53,816 nt of DNA from Streptomyces tateyamensis (GCF_003205575.1 NZ_PYBW01000074.1:1-53816); one strand, 5' to 3'; counted from the stretch's first letter, positions 22,640 through 31,363 are shown. Notes: generated from the sequence alone by a model not told the origin. Numbers and translations: made by a program.

Positions 22640-24364
22640 GTGTTCATCTCGATCTCCACCACAGGTACTGCCGAGCGTCCGGCCACCGACCTGGGCTTTC
22701 TGCTGCACAAGCACCCGCAGAAGGCCCAGCAGTTCAGCACCGCGCACGGTGTGGTCCACGTCTTCTACCCGGAGGCGGACGAGCAGCGCTGCACCGCCGC
22801 CCTGCTGCTGGACGTGGATCCGATCGCCCTGGTCAGACGGGGCCGCGGCAAGGGCCGCGGCGGCTCGCCGGACTTCGCGCTCTCGCAGTACGTCAACGAC
22901 CGCCCCTACGCGGCCTCCTCACTGCTCTCGGTGGCCCTGCGCACGGTCTTCCGGACGGCGATGAAGGGTGTCTGCGAGCAGCGGCCCGGTCTGGCCGAGC
23001 AGCCCCGCCCGCTGACGGTGCGGCTGCCCGCGGTGGCGGTCGGCGGTGGCGAGCGGCGCGCGCCCGAGGAGCGCTCGTTGGTCGAGCAGCTCTTCGAGCC
23101 GCTGGGCTGGCAGGTGACGGCCACCCCGATCCCGCTGGACGAGTCGTTCCCCAGCTGGGGCGAGTCGCGCTACCTCGGTGTGGAGCTGACCGGCACGCTG
23201 CGGCTGGCCGAGGCACTCCAGCAGCTCTACGTGCTGCTGCCGGTGCTCGACGGGGCCAAGCACTACTGGGTCTCGCCGGACGAGGTGGACAAGCTGCTGG
23301 ATGCGGGGGAGGGCTGGCTCGCGGAGCACCCGGACCGGGCCCTGATCATCCGTCGCTACCTGCACCGGCGCTGGTCGCTGGCGAACGAGGCGCTGCGCCG
23401 GCTCGAGCTGGCCCGGCTGGCCGAGGCGGACGACGCCGAGGTCGAGGAGCTGGACAACGCCGTGCCGACCGAGGAGCCGGACAGCGCCGCGTCGGACAGC
23501 CTCGCCCAGGACAACGCCTCGCCGGCAGAGGGCCCGGAGGAGCCGGCCGCCGGAGCGGACCGGCCGGTCCCGCTGGCCCAGCAGCGTCGCGAGTCCATCC
23601 TGGAGCTGCTGCGGGCCTCGGGTGCGGCCCGGGTGCTCGACCTCGGCTGCGGGCAGGGCGAGCTGGTGGCTGCACTGCTCAAGGAGAAGCAGGTCACCGA
23701 GGTCCTCGGGGTGGACGTGTCGGCGGGCGCGCTGGCCGCGGCTTCCCGCAAGCTGCGGCTGGCGCGTATGACGGAGCGTCAGGCCTCCCGGGTCCGGCTG
23801 GTGCAGGGCGCGCTCACCTACACCGACGCCCGGCTCAAGGGGTACGACGCCGCAGTGCTCTGCGAGGTGATCGAGCACCTGGACCTGCCCCGGCTGCCCG
23901 CGCTGGAGCACGCCGTCTTCGGTGCCGCCCGCCCGGGCACGGTGATCGTCACCACGCCGAACGCGGAGTACAACGTCCGCTGGGAGACCCTGCCGGCCGG
24001 CGAGCACCGGCACGCCGACCACCGGTTCGAGTGGGACCGCGCCGAGTTCCGGCAGTGGGCCGAGCGGGTCGCGGCGAACTACGGCTACACCGTGGCGCTG
24101 CGACCGGTCGGACCGCAGGACCAGGAGGTGGGCTCGCCCACCCAGCTGGCCCTCTTCCGGATCGGCACGACCCAGGGCACCGGTCCTGCTGCCACCACCG
24201 CTGCCGCCGAGCCTGCTACCCCCGGCGCTGCCGCCGAGCCTGCTACCCCCGGCGCTGCCGCCGGGCCCGCCGCCACAGTCGCTGCCGCCGGGCCCGCCGC
24301 CACCACCACTGCCGCCGCGTTCGCCGGCTCCACCGACCACACCGAGAGGAGCGAGACCCGATGA
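22640..24364 (+). CDS. hen1: Hen1: RNA 3'-terminal ribose 2'-O-methyltransferase
   Basis: A 574-aa bacterial Hen1, which methylates the 2'-OH at the 3' end of cleaved RNA during repair so that it cannot be cut again at the same place. The N-terminal half (FISISTTG ... DLGFLLHKHPQKAQQF ... HVFYPEADEQRCTAALLLDVDP) is the bacterial Hen1 domain that aids the ligase. The C-terminal methyltransferase has VLDLGCGQGELV (335-340) and metal ligands E409, E412, H413 (CEVIEHLD) plus a His of HRHADHRFEWDR (456-461). A 27-bp repeat tract encodes an Ala/Pro-rich tail. It overlaps pnkp by ATGA. Confidence 0.93.
   Translation: MFISISTTGTAERPATDLGFLLHKHPQKAQQFSTAHGVVHVFYPEADEQRCTAALLLDVDPIALVRRGRGKGRGGSPDFALSQYVNDRPYAASSLLSVALRTVFRTAMKGVCEQRPGLAEQPRPLTVRLPAVAVGGGERRAPEERSLVEQLFEPLGWQVTATPIPLDESFPSWGESRYLGVELTGTLRLAEALQQLYVLLPVLDGAKHYWVSPDEVDKLLDAGEGWLAEHPDRALIIRRYLHRRWSLANEALRRLELARLAEADDAEVEELDNAVPTEEPDSAASDSLAQDNASPAEGPEEPAAGADRPVPLAQQRRESILELLRASGAARVLDLGCGQGELVAALLKEKQVTEVLGVDVSAGALAAASRKLRLARMTERQASRVRLVQGALTYTDARLKGYDAAVLCEVIEHLDLPRLPALEHAVFGAARPGTVIVTTPNAEYNVRWETLPAGEHRHADHRFEWDRAEFRQWAERVAANYGYTVALRPVGPQDQEVGSPTQLALFRIGTTQGTGPAATTAAAEPATPGAAAEPATPGAAAGPAATVAAAGPAATTTAAAFAGSTDHTERSETR
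24200..24307 (+). repeat. Four 27-bp tandem repeats in the hen1 3' end
   Basis: Units 24200-24226, 24227-24253, 24254-24280 and 24281-24307. The first two are identical and the last two differ slightly from each other. They encode AAAEPATPG twice and AAAGPAAT(V/T) twice, a flexible linker-like tail after the methyltransferase domain. Confidence 0.85.
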
Positions 24365-26982
24365 CCGACCCGACCACCGATCAGTCGACCGGGCGTCAGC
24401 CCCGCCGCCTGCCCGTCACCGACCTCTCCCTGGTGGTGCTGATCGGCACCAGCGGCGCGGGCAAGTCCTCCTTCGCCCGTCAGCACTTCAAGCCCACCCA
24501 GGTGATCTCCTCGGACTTCTGCCGCGGCCTGGTCTCGGACGACGAGAACGACCAGTCCGCCTCCGCCGAGGCCTTCGAGCTGCTGCACTACATCGTCGGC
24601 AAGCGGCTGGCCGCCGGCCGGCTCACCGTCGTGGACGCGACCAACGTGCAGCCCGCCGCCCGCAAGCAGCTGGTGGCGCTCGCCCGGGCGCACGACGTGC
24701 TGCCGATCGCCATCGTGCTGGACGTGCCGCCGGGCGTCTGCGCCGAGCGGAACCGGCAGCGGCCCGACCGCGACTTCGGCGACCACGTGATCCCGCGTCA
24801 GCACCGCGAACTGCGCCGCTCGCTGGCCGGCCTGGAGCGTGAGGGCTTCCGCAAGGTGCACCACCTGCGCGGGGTGGCCGAGGTGGCGGCCGCCGAGATC
24901 GAGCTGGAGAAGCGGTGGAACGACCTGCGCGACCGGCGCGGTCCGTTCGACATCGTCGGTGACGTGCACGGCTGCCGGGCCGAGCTGGAGACCCTGCTCA
25001 CCCGGCTCGGCTACCAGCTGGTCCGGGACGAGCAGGGCCGCCCGGTGGACGCGCTTCCGCCGGCCGACCGCACCGCGGTCTTCGTCGGCGACCTGGTCGA
25101 CCGAGGCCCGGACACTCCGGGCGTGCTGCGCCTGGTGATGGGCATGGTGGCGGCCGGCCACGCGCTCTGCGTGCCCGGCAACCACGAGAACAAACTGGGC
25201 CGGGCGCTGGGCGGGCGCAAGGTCACCGTCTCGCACGGCCTGCAGGAGTCGCTGGACCAGCTGGCCGCCGAGCCGCCGGAGTTCGTCGTCGAGGTGCAGG
25301 CCTTCATCCGCGGCCTGGTCAGCCACTACCTGCTGGACGAGGGGCGGTTGGTGGTCTGTCACGCCGGTCTGCCGGAGAAGTACCACGGCCGCAACTCCGG
25401 CCGGGTCCGCTCGCACGCGCTCTACGGCGACACCACCGGCGAGACCGACGAGTACGGCCTGCCGGTGCGCTACCCGTGGGCTGAGGAGTACCGGGGCAAG
25501 GCGCTGGTGGTCTACGGACACACCCCGGTCCCGGTGCCGAGCTTCCTCAACAACACCATCTGCCTGGACACCGGAGCCGTGTTCGGCGGCTCGCTGACCG
25601 CGCTGCGCTACCCCGAGCGGGAGCTGGTCGAGGTGCCGGCCGAGCGGGAGTGGTACGCGCCGGTGCGCCCGATGGCCACCGATGCGCCCGGTGCCCGCGA
25701 AGGCCGGCCGCTGGACTTGGCGGACGTGGCCGGGCGCCGGGTGGTGGAGACCTCGCTGCACGGGCGGATCGCGGTCCGGGAGGAGAACGCGGCGGCCGCG
25801 CTGGAGGTGATGAGCCGGTTCGCGCTCGACCCGCGGTTGCTCGCCTACCTGCCGCCGACCATGGCGCCCAGCGCCACCTCGCGTCGCGAGGGCTACCTGG
25901 AGCACCCCGAGGAGGCCTTCTTCGCCTACCGGGCCGACGGTGTGCGCGAGGTGGTCTGCGAGGAGAAGCACATGGGTTCGCGCGCCGTGGTGCTGGTGGC
26001 CCGGGACGGCTCGGCGCTGGAGCGCCGGTTCGGCCTGGCCGGGCCGGGAGCCGTCTGGACCAGGACCGGGCGCGCCTTCCTCGGCGACCAGGAGCTGACC
26101 GGTGCGCTGCTCGACCGGGTCCGGGCCGCGGCCGAGCGGGCCGGCCTGTTCGAGGAGCTGGGCAGCGACTGGCTGCTGCTCGACGCCGAGCTGCTGCCCT
26201 GGTCGCTCAAGGCGCTGGACCTGCTGCGTAGGCAGTACGCCGCGGTCGGCGCCGCCGCCGGGGCCGCGCTGCCCGAGGTGCTGGCCGCCCTGGCCGCGGC
26301 CGCCGACCGGGGAGTCGACGGCCTCACCGAGCTGACCGAGCGTCAGCGCCGCCGGGCCGCCGACGCGGCGGCCTTCACCGCCGCCTACCGGCAGTACTGC
26401 TGGCCGACCGAGGGGCTCAGCGGGATCCGGCTGGCGCCGTTCCAGGTGCTCGCCGCCGAGGGGGCCAACCTGGCCGTGCGCCCGCACGACCAGCACCTCG
26501 CCTGGCTGGACCAGCTGGCCGCGGCCGACCGGGAGCTCGCCGCCGAGGGCGGGGTCGAGCCGCTGCTCAAGGCCACCGGCCGACTGGTGGTGGACACCGC
26601 GGACGAGGCCTCGGTGGCCGCCGGCATCGCCTGGTGGGAGGAGCTCACCGCGGCCGGCGGCGAGGGCATGGTGGTCAAGCCGTTGGCCTCGCTGGTCCGC
26701 GCTGCGGCCGGGCAGGGGCGCCCGGGCGGCCTGATCCAGCCGGGGCTGAAGGTGCGCGGGCGGGAGTACCTGCGGATCATCTACGGTCCGGACTACACCG
26801 AGCACCTGGACGTGCTGCGCCAGCGGGCCCTGGGCCACAAGCGGTCGCTCGCGCTGCGCGAGTACGCCCTGGGCCTGGAGGCGCTGGACCGGCTGGCCGC
26901 CGGCGAGCCGCTCTGGCGGGTGCACGAGCCGGTCTTCGCGGTGCTGGCGCTGGAATCCGAGCCGGTGGACCCGCGGCTCTAG
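24361..26982 (+). CDS. pnkp: Pnkp: polynucleotide kinase-phosphatase-ligase
   Basis: An 873-aa three-domain RNA repair enzyme, close to the 870 aa of Clostridium thermocellum Pnkp. The kinase has Walker A GTSGAGKSS (K35). The central metallophosphatase has DIVGDVHGC, FVGDLVDRGPD, GNHENKL and GHTPVP. The C-terminal ligase/adenylyltransferase has the nucleotidyl Lys in EEKHMGSRAV (K536) and a downstream EGMVVKP motif. It heals 5'-OH and 2',3'-cyclic phosphate ends and, with Hen1, seals them. ATG overlaps hen1 by ATGA, so the two are one operon. Confidence 0.95.
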   Translation: MTDPTTDQSTGRQPRRLPVTDLSLVVLIGTSGAGKSSFARQHFKPTQVISSDFCRGLVSDDENDQSASAEAFELLHYIVGKRLAAGRLTVVDATNVQPAARKQLVALARAHDVLPIAIVLDVPPGVCAERNRQRPDRDFGDHVIPRQHRELRRSLAGLEREGFRKVHHLRGVAEVAAAEIELEKRWNDLRDRRGPFDIVGDVHGCRAELETLLTRLGYQLVRDEQGRPVDALPPADRTAVFVGDLVDRGPDTPGVLRLVMGMVAAGHALCVPGNHENKLGRALGGRKVTVSHGLQESLDQLAAEPPEFVVEVQAFIRGLVSHYLLDEGRLVVCHAGLPEKYHGRNSGRVRSHALYGDTTGETDEYGLPVRYPWAEEYRGKALVVYGHTPVPVPSFLNNTICLDTGAVFGGSLTALRYPERELVEVPAEREWYAPVRPMATDAPGAREGRPLDLADVAGRRVVETSLHGRIAVREENAAAALEVMSRFALDPRLLAYLPPTMAPSATSRREGYLEHPEEAFFAYRADGVREVVCEEKHMGSRAVVLVARDGSALERRFGLAGPGAVWTRTGRAFLGDQELTGALLDRVRAAAERAGLFEELGSDWLLLDAELLPWSLKALDLLRRQYAAVGAAAGAALPEVLAALAAAADRGVDGLTELTERQRRRAADAAAFTAAYRQYCWPTEGLSGIRLAPFQVLAAEGANLAVRPHDQHLAWLDQLAAADRELAAEGGVEPLLKATGRLVVDTADEASVAAGIAWWEELTAAGGEGMVVKPLASLVRAAAGQGRPGGLIQPGLKVRGREYLRIIYGPDYTEHLDVLRQRALGHKRSLALREYALGLEALDRLAAGEPLWRVHEPVFAVLALESEPVDPRL

Positions 26983-27136
26983 CCACGGACCTGCGGTTCC
27001 AGCAGGTGCGCGGTGCGGGCGGCCAGCGGCGGGCAGCCGGCGGCGGGTGGCGGCCGGCCGAGGGTGATCGGTGGCGGCCGGGGTGCGGGCAGCACTCCGG
27101 CCGCTCCCGGCGCCGGCGTCCCACCATGCGGGCCGC

Positions 27137-27168
27137 TGCATATAAATTCGAGGATTCGTATACTATTG
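27137..27168 (+). promoter_or_regulatory. argF promoter with ArgR-box-like AT-rich sites
   Basis: A sharp AT-rich island in GC-rich DNA. TGCATATAAATTCG (27137-27150) resembles the ARG box core TGAATwwwwATTCA; a second, weaker copy TTCGTATACTATTG (27155-27168) follows 18 bp later. TATACT (27159-27164) is a perfect -10 and overlaps the second site. RBS CAGGAG lies at 27195. Confidence 0.6.
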
Positions 27169-27206
27169 CCACCGCATCCCAAGTCCCGTCACCTCAGGAG
27201 CCCGGC

Positions 27207-28208
27207 ATGGCCTTGAATCTCCGGAACCGGCACTTCCTCAAGGAGCTCGACTTCACGGCCCAGGAGTTCCGATTCCTGCTCGACCTGGCCGCCCAGCTCA
27301 AGGCCGCCAAGTACGCCGGCACCGAGCAGCCCCGGCTGCGCGGCAAGAACATCGCGCTGATCTTCGAGAAGACCTCGACCCGGACCAGGTGCGCCTTCGA
27401 GGTGGCCGCCCACGACCAGGGCGCATCCACCACCTACCTGGAGCCCGCCGGTTCGCAGATCGGCCACAAGGAGTCGGCCCGGGACACCGCCCGGGTGCTG
27501 GGCCGGATGTTCGACGCGATCGAGTACCGCGGCCACGGCCAGGCGGTGGTGGAGGAGCTGGCCGCCTACGCCGGGGTGCCGGTCTACAACGGGCTGACCG
27601 ACGAGTGGCACCCCACCCAGATGCTGGCCGACCTGCTGACCGTCCAGGAGCACTGCGCCAAGCCGCTGCCGGAGGTCTCGCTCGCCTACCTCGGCGACGC
27701 CCGGTACAACATGGGCAATTCGCTGCTGGTCACCGCCGCGCTGCTCGGGATGGACCTGCGGATCGTGGCCCCCCAGGCGTACTGGCCCGGCGAGGGCGTG
27801 CGCAAGTCGGCCGAACAGCTCGCGGCGGTCAGTGGTGCGCGGCTCAGCTACACCGAGTCGGTGGCCGAGGGCGTGGCCGGGGTGGACTTCCTCTACACCG
27901 ATGTCTGGGTCTCGATGGGCGAGCCCAAGGAGATCTGGGTCGAGCGGATCGAGCAGCTGAAGGCCTACCAGGTCTCGATGGACACCGTCCGGGCCACCGG
28001 CAACCCGCGGGTCAAGTTCCTACACTGCCTGCCGGCCTTCCACGACCTGGGCACCACGCTGGCCCGCGAGCTGCACGAGGCCACCGGGATGACCGAGCTC
28101 GAGTGCACCGACGAGCTGTTCGAGTCGGCGCACTCGGTGGTCTTCGACCAGGCGGAGAACCGGCTGCACACCATCAAGGCGGTGCTGGTCGCCACCCTCG
28201 GCAGCTGA
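27207..28208 (+). CDS. argF: Ornithine carbamoyltransferase
   Basis: A 333-aa enzyme converting ornithine plus carbamoyl phosphate to citrulline. The carbamoyl-phosphate loop is STRTR (57-61), with HPTQ in DEWHPTQMLADLLT, the SMG ornithine loop in DVWVSMGEPKE and the active-site Cys in FLHCLPAFHD. Length is normal. It stands alone, as is common in streptomycetes where other arg genes are elsewhere. The ArgR-like boxes upstream point to an anabolic role instead of an arginine deiminase pathway arcB. Confidence 0.95.
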   Translation: MALNLRNRHFLKELDFTAQEFRFLLDLAAQLKAAKYAGTEQPRLRGKNIALIFEKTSTRTRCAFEVAAHDQGASTTYLEPAGSQIGHKESARDTARVLGRMFDAIEYRGHGQAVVEELAAYAGVPVYNGLTDEWHPTQMLADLLTVQEHCAKPLPEVSLAYLGDARYNMGNSLLVTAALLGMDLRIVAPQAYWPGEGVRKSAEQLAAVSGARLSYTESVAEGVAGVDFLYTDVWVSMGEPKEIWVERIEQLKAYQVSMDTVRATGNPRVKFLHCLPAFHDLGTTLARELHEATGMTELECTDELFESAHSVVFDQAENRLHTIKAVLVATLGS

Positions 28209-28223
28209 GCCCGGCCGCTGAGT

Positions 28224-28282
28224 CGCCGTCGGAGTCGGGCTGAGCCGCCGCGGCAGCTGAGCCGCCGTCGGAGTCGGGCTGA
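28224..28282. repeat. 20-bp direct repeat after argF
   Basis: CGCCGTCGGAGTCGGGCTGA at 28224-28243 and 28263-28282, 39 bp apart. GGCAGCTGAGCC, which includes the argF stop codon, also recurs about 52 bp downstream. It looks like a local tandem duplication of the argF 3' end. Confidence 0.75.
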
Positions 28283-28289
28283 CCGGCGG

Positions 28290-28838
28290 TCAGAACGGCA
28301 CGTCGACGCAGGCCACCCGCTCGCTCGCCGGGTGCCCGCCGGCATCGGCCCCGGCGTGCAGGACCACCGAGCGGGCCTCGCCGGGGCGGAAGGTCCAGTC
28401 GAGCTCGGCCCGCGCCTCGGCATGCCCGGTGCCGTCCGTGCTGAGCAGCAGGTGCAACTCGTTGCGGTCGTTGGCGTAGGCCGGGTCGGTGGACGGCTGC
28501 ACCGGGTCCACCTGGTCCTGGTAGTGCGGCCCGGAGTCGGTCGGCGCCGCACCGCAGGCCCCGGTGTGCGCGTGCACCGGGAAGCTGTGCCAGGGCGCCA
28601 GCCCCTGCACCGTCAGCCGCACCTCGGTGCGCCCGCCCAGCTGACCCGCCACCAGCTGCACCTGGGCGCCGAACGGCACCAGGTCCGGCGCGAAGGTGAC
28701 CGCCGCCCCGGCCCCGGCCGGCGCGAACCGGCCGGTCACCACGGTGGCCGGCCCGGCCGCCCCGGCCCCGGGCGCACCCAGCGCGACCAGGGACAGGGCA
28801 GCGGTGAACGAGGAGGCGGCGAGCAGCGGAGCGCGCAT
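28290..28838 (-). CDS. Secreted Cu/Zn superoxide dismutase-like protein
   Basis: A 182-aa exported protein. Residues 1-28 are a signal peptide (MRAPLLAASSFTAALSLVALGAPGAGAAG). The SOD-like beta domain has VHAH (copper His pair), a conserved Cys shortly after (TGACG), GPHYQD (bridging His), LHAGAD near the end (fourth copper His) and RVACVDV (second Cys for the disulfide). The expected extra zinc His residues between GPH and the Asp are not evident, so it may be a copper-only or inactive SOD. No RBS closer than GGAAAGG about 11 nt upstream. Confidence 0.65.
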   Translation of the reverse strand: MRAPLLAASSFTAALSLVALGAPGAGAAGPATVVTGRFAPAGAGAAVTFAPDLVPFGAQVQLVAGQLGGRTEVRLTVQGLAPWHSFPVHAHTGACGAAPTDSGPHYQDQVDPVQPSTDPAYANDRNELHLLLSTDGTGHAEARAELDWTFRPGEARSVVLHAGADAGGHPASERVACVDVPF

Positions 28839-28965
28839 GGCGGGCGGACCTTTCCGGAGCTGACGACGGGTCGGCTTCCACCGTCCCGTCCGCCGGCCGC
28901 GCCGCCGGGCCACCATGCCGCAGGGTCACCCGTACGGGAGCGGCTCGGCCGGCCGCCCCGCCCCG

Positions 28966-29003
28966 CAGGGGATCCGCGCCGGCCCCGTGGCGCGGATCCC
29001 CTG
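28966..29003 (-). terminator. Terminator after the sigma/anti-sigma genes
   Basis: CAGGGGATCCGCGCC / GGCGCGGATCCCCTG, a 15-bp perfect stem with an 8-nt loop, 21 nt after the stop at 29025 on the minus strand. Confidence 0.88.
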
Positions 29004-29024
29004 GACCGTGGCGGCCTGCTCGGC

Positions 29025-30254
29025 TCAGGGCTGAGCCGGCCAGACCGGGACCGTGCTGGTCAGGACCTGCGGCGGACTGCTCACCCACTTCGAGGGCGAG
29101 CTCGACGGGCAGTCCCCGGGCGTACCGGAGGAGCCGCCGGAGCCCGGCAGGTCGGTCGGCCGGCCGCTGGGCACGCCACCCGCACCCGCCCCACCCGCAC
29201 CAGGAGTCGGGCTCGCACTCGCCCCTCCCGGGTAGGCCGAGCCGGAGGGCGTGCCCCCCGCCCCGACGGGCACCCGGGCCGGGCCGGTGGGTCGGGCCGG
29301 CGGCATGATCGTGACCAGCCCGACCGGCCCCGGGCAGCTCGGCAGGTTCGCGTCGTCGTACGGCCGCACCGTCGCAGCGGCCTTCGCCGCGAACTCCGGT
29401 GTCGTCCAGGCCTGCAGCTCCGGGTTCTGCAGGGCTGCCCTGAGCTGGTCGGCGGTGAAGCTCGGCGGCGCCCACTGGGTGGCCGTGCCGCTCCGGACCG
29501 GGATCGGGCTCTCCCGCTCGGTGTAGGCCGCGATGACCGCGCCGTCGGGCCGCTGGTAGACGACGCTGACCGACAGGCCCTGCTTGCCCTGCCGGTCGAC
29601 CACCCGCAGCCGCCCGCCGCCGGGCAGCGTGCTGGGGGTGCAGACGACCTTCTCGTTCTCGGCAGCCGGCTTGACGTTCGCGCAGTCCAGCGCCTCGCCC
29701 GTGGCCGGGCCGGGGCTGCCCGGGAGCCAGTCGATGGTGCCGGGCTGGGCCAGGTACCCGGCGAGGTCGCTGTCGAAGCTGAGGCTGAGGAACTGCGAGC
29801 CCTGCTCGTCGTTCGGGCCGCTGGCCATCGCCGACACGTGGACCTGCGGCTGCGCGCCGCTGCTGGCCGAAGCGGTCGTCAGCTGCCCGGAGGCCCCGCC
29901 GAACTGGACCCCCGTCGGCAGCGCGTCCACCACCCCGAGCAGCAGGCCCTGCCCGGTGAGCGCGTACTGCCCGTGCCACACCACCGGGCCCGCGGGCGAC
30001 CTGCTCGCGGCGGCGGCGTTCTGCCGCGCGTCGCCCACCCCGGTCAGCTGCGCCAGGCCGGCCACCCCCGCGACCACCGCCAGTACCGAGGCCCCGGTGG
30101 CCGCCCGCCGCCGGCGGCGCAGCGACCGCCCCCGCACCGCGGCCCGGCCGACCAGCATCCCGAGGTCCGGTTCGACCTGCCCAACCGCTCGTTGCAGGCC
30201 GTTGGAGAGCTGCTCGCCCTCGAGGCCTTCGCCCCACGCATCGGGTTCGTTCAT
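29025..30254 (-). CDS. Single-pass membrane protein, probable partner of the ECF sigma factor
   Basis: A 409-aa protein. The cytoplasmic N-terminus (about 1-55) is acidic then very basic (RGRSLRRRRRAATG). One membrane segment follows (ASVLAVVAGVAGLAQLTGV, about 55-73), then a large extracytoplasmic part ending in Pro/Gly/Ser/Thr-rich sequence. This is the general layout of anti-sigma factors placed after SigE-like ECF genes. A classical zinc HxxxCxxC anti-sigma motif is not present. RBS GGAAGG precedes the ATG. The 306-bp gap to the sigma gene is long for an operon. Confidence 0.55.
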   Translation of the reverse strand: MNEPDAWGEGLEGEQLSNGLQRAVGQVEPDLGMLVGRAAVRGRSLRRRRRAATGASVLAVVAGVAGLAQLTGVGDARQNAAAASRSPAGPVVWHGQYALTGQGLLLGVVDALPTGVQFGGASGQLTTASASSGAQPQVHVSAMASGPNDEQGSQFLSLSFDSDLAGYLAQPGTIDWLPGSPGPATGEALDCANVKPAAENEKVVCTPSTLPGGGRLRVVDRQGKQGLSVSVVYQRPDGAVIAAYTERESPIPVRSGTATQWAPPSFTADQLRAALQNPELQAWTTPEFAAKAAATVRPYDDANLPSCPGPVGLVTIMPPARPTGPARVPVGAGGTPSGSAYPGGASASPTPGAGGAGAGGVPSGRPTDLPGSGGSSGTPGDCPSSSPSKWVSSPPQVLTSTVPVWPAQP

Positions 30255-30560
30255 GACCGCCCTTCCTCACTGTGTCAGGAATCAACGAAGTGTCAGTCGG
30301 CGACTGCGCCGGGCTCCCAGCCGGTGGCCCTGGAGGGCGCTCGACGGATCCGGTCGGCGCCGCCGGCCACCGCCAGCCACGGCCAGCCGCAGCCAGCTCC
30401 GGCTGCGCCTACAGGCAGCCGCGCTCAGCACGGGCAACTGCGACGCCGCACGCCTCTGTGCCACGCCCCGCGCCCGCGAGGCCCGTGCCGTCCGCGCCAT
30501 CCGTGCCGTCCGCGCCGTCGCGCACCGGCTGATCCGCCGCGGATCCGCCGGCGACCCCTC
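30255..30560. other. Intergenic region between sigma and membrane-partner genes
   Basis: 306 bp of GC-rich low-complexity DNA with no convincing gene. CCGTGCCGTCCGCGCC is repeated with an 18-bp period (30483-30498, 30501-30516). Possible open frames on both strands are Ala/Arg- or Gly/Asp-rich and have no RBS. Confidence 0.55.
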
Positions 30561-31079
30561 CTACGCCCGGAGCAGGTCCGACTGCGGTCCGAGTGCTTCG
30601 CGCAGACGTGCCAGTGCCCGCAGGCACTGGCTGCGCACGGCACCCGGGCTGGTGTTGAGCTCGGCGGCGGTCTCCTCGACGCTGCGGTCCTCCCAGTACC
30701 GCAGCACCAGCACCGCCCGGTCCCTGGGCCCCAGCTCGCCCAGCGCCGCGAGCAGGGTGACCCGCAACTCCGGATCACCCTGCGGAGCCACCACGTCCGG
30801 CAGTTCGCCGACGGCCGGCCGCTCGGCGGAGCGGCGCAGCCGGTGGTGCGAGAGATAGGTCCGCACCAGCACGCTGCGCGCGTACGCCTCCGGGTGCTCG
30901 GCGCGCCGGACCTTGGCCCAGGACGCGAAGAGCTTGGCCAGGGTGGCCTGGGTCAGGTCCTCGGCGAGGTGCCAGTCCCCGGCGAGCAGCAGCGCCGTCC
31001 GGAACAGCCGGCGCCCCCTGGCGTACGCGAACTCCTCGAAGCCGTCCGGGACATCGCTGCCCCATGGCTTTCCGATCAC
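30561..31079 (-). CDS. ECF sigma factor, SigE-like family
   Basis: A 172-aa sigma-70 family factor with only regions 2 and 4. Region 2 is FEEFAYARGRRLFRTALLLAGDWHLAEDLTQATLAKLFASWAKV, with the DLTQ-type core-binding helix. Region 4 is ELGPRDRAVLVLRYWEDRSVEETAAELNTSPGAVRSQCLRALARLREAL, a helix-turn-helix. It matches the SigE-family ECFs abundant in streptomycetes. GTG start with GAGGGGG upstream. It would direct transcription of an envelope or stress regulon; its target promoters are unknown. Confidence 0.9.
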   Translation of the reverse strand: MIGKPWGSDVPDGFEEFAYARGRRLFRTALLLAGDWHLAEDLTQATLAKLFASWAKVRRAEHPEAYARSVLVRTYLSHHRLRRSAERPAVGELPDVVAPQGDPELRVTLLAALGELGPRDRAVLVLRYWEDRSVEETAAELNTSPGAVRSQCLRALARLREALGPQSDLLRA

Positions 31080-31363
31080 TCGTCCCCCTCAAGATCGACC
31101 TGAGCCGGAGCCGGTCCGGCCCCTGCCGGAGCAGCGGCCCGCGCCTGGTGACCAGTGCCCGGCCCTCCCGGACCAGCGCCCGGACCCTCCTGCACCAGCG
31201 CCCCGCCCGGGCCGGACCACCGCCCGGCCACCGTGCGACGCGCGCTCGCTCTGGTTAGACGCGCGAGCCCGCCCGCCGCGTTACGGCCGGGTCCGGGGCA
31301 ATCCGCAGGGGGCGCGCCGGAGGGGTGCCCGAGGTCACTCCCCGGGTGCCCATGCACTATGGT
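31080..31363. other. Upstream region of the ECF sigma gene
   Basis: 284 bp, very Pro/Arg-rich in all frames, no gene supported. It must hold the sigma-factor promoter on the minus strand; no clear element was recognised. Confidence 0.5.

Noticed and set aside
20266..24360. Apparent giant fusion upstream of pnkp
   Set aside because: The frame is open by GC bias only. pnkp starts at the ATGA overlap with hen1, and its 873 aa equal the known enzyme length.
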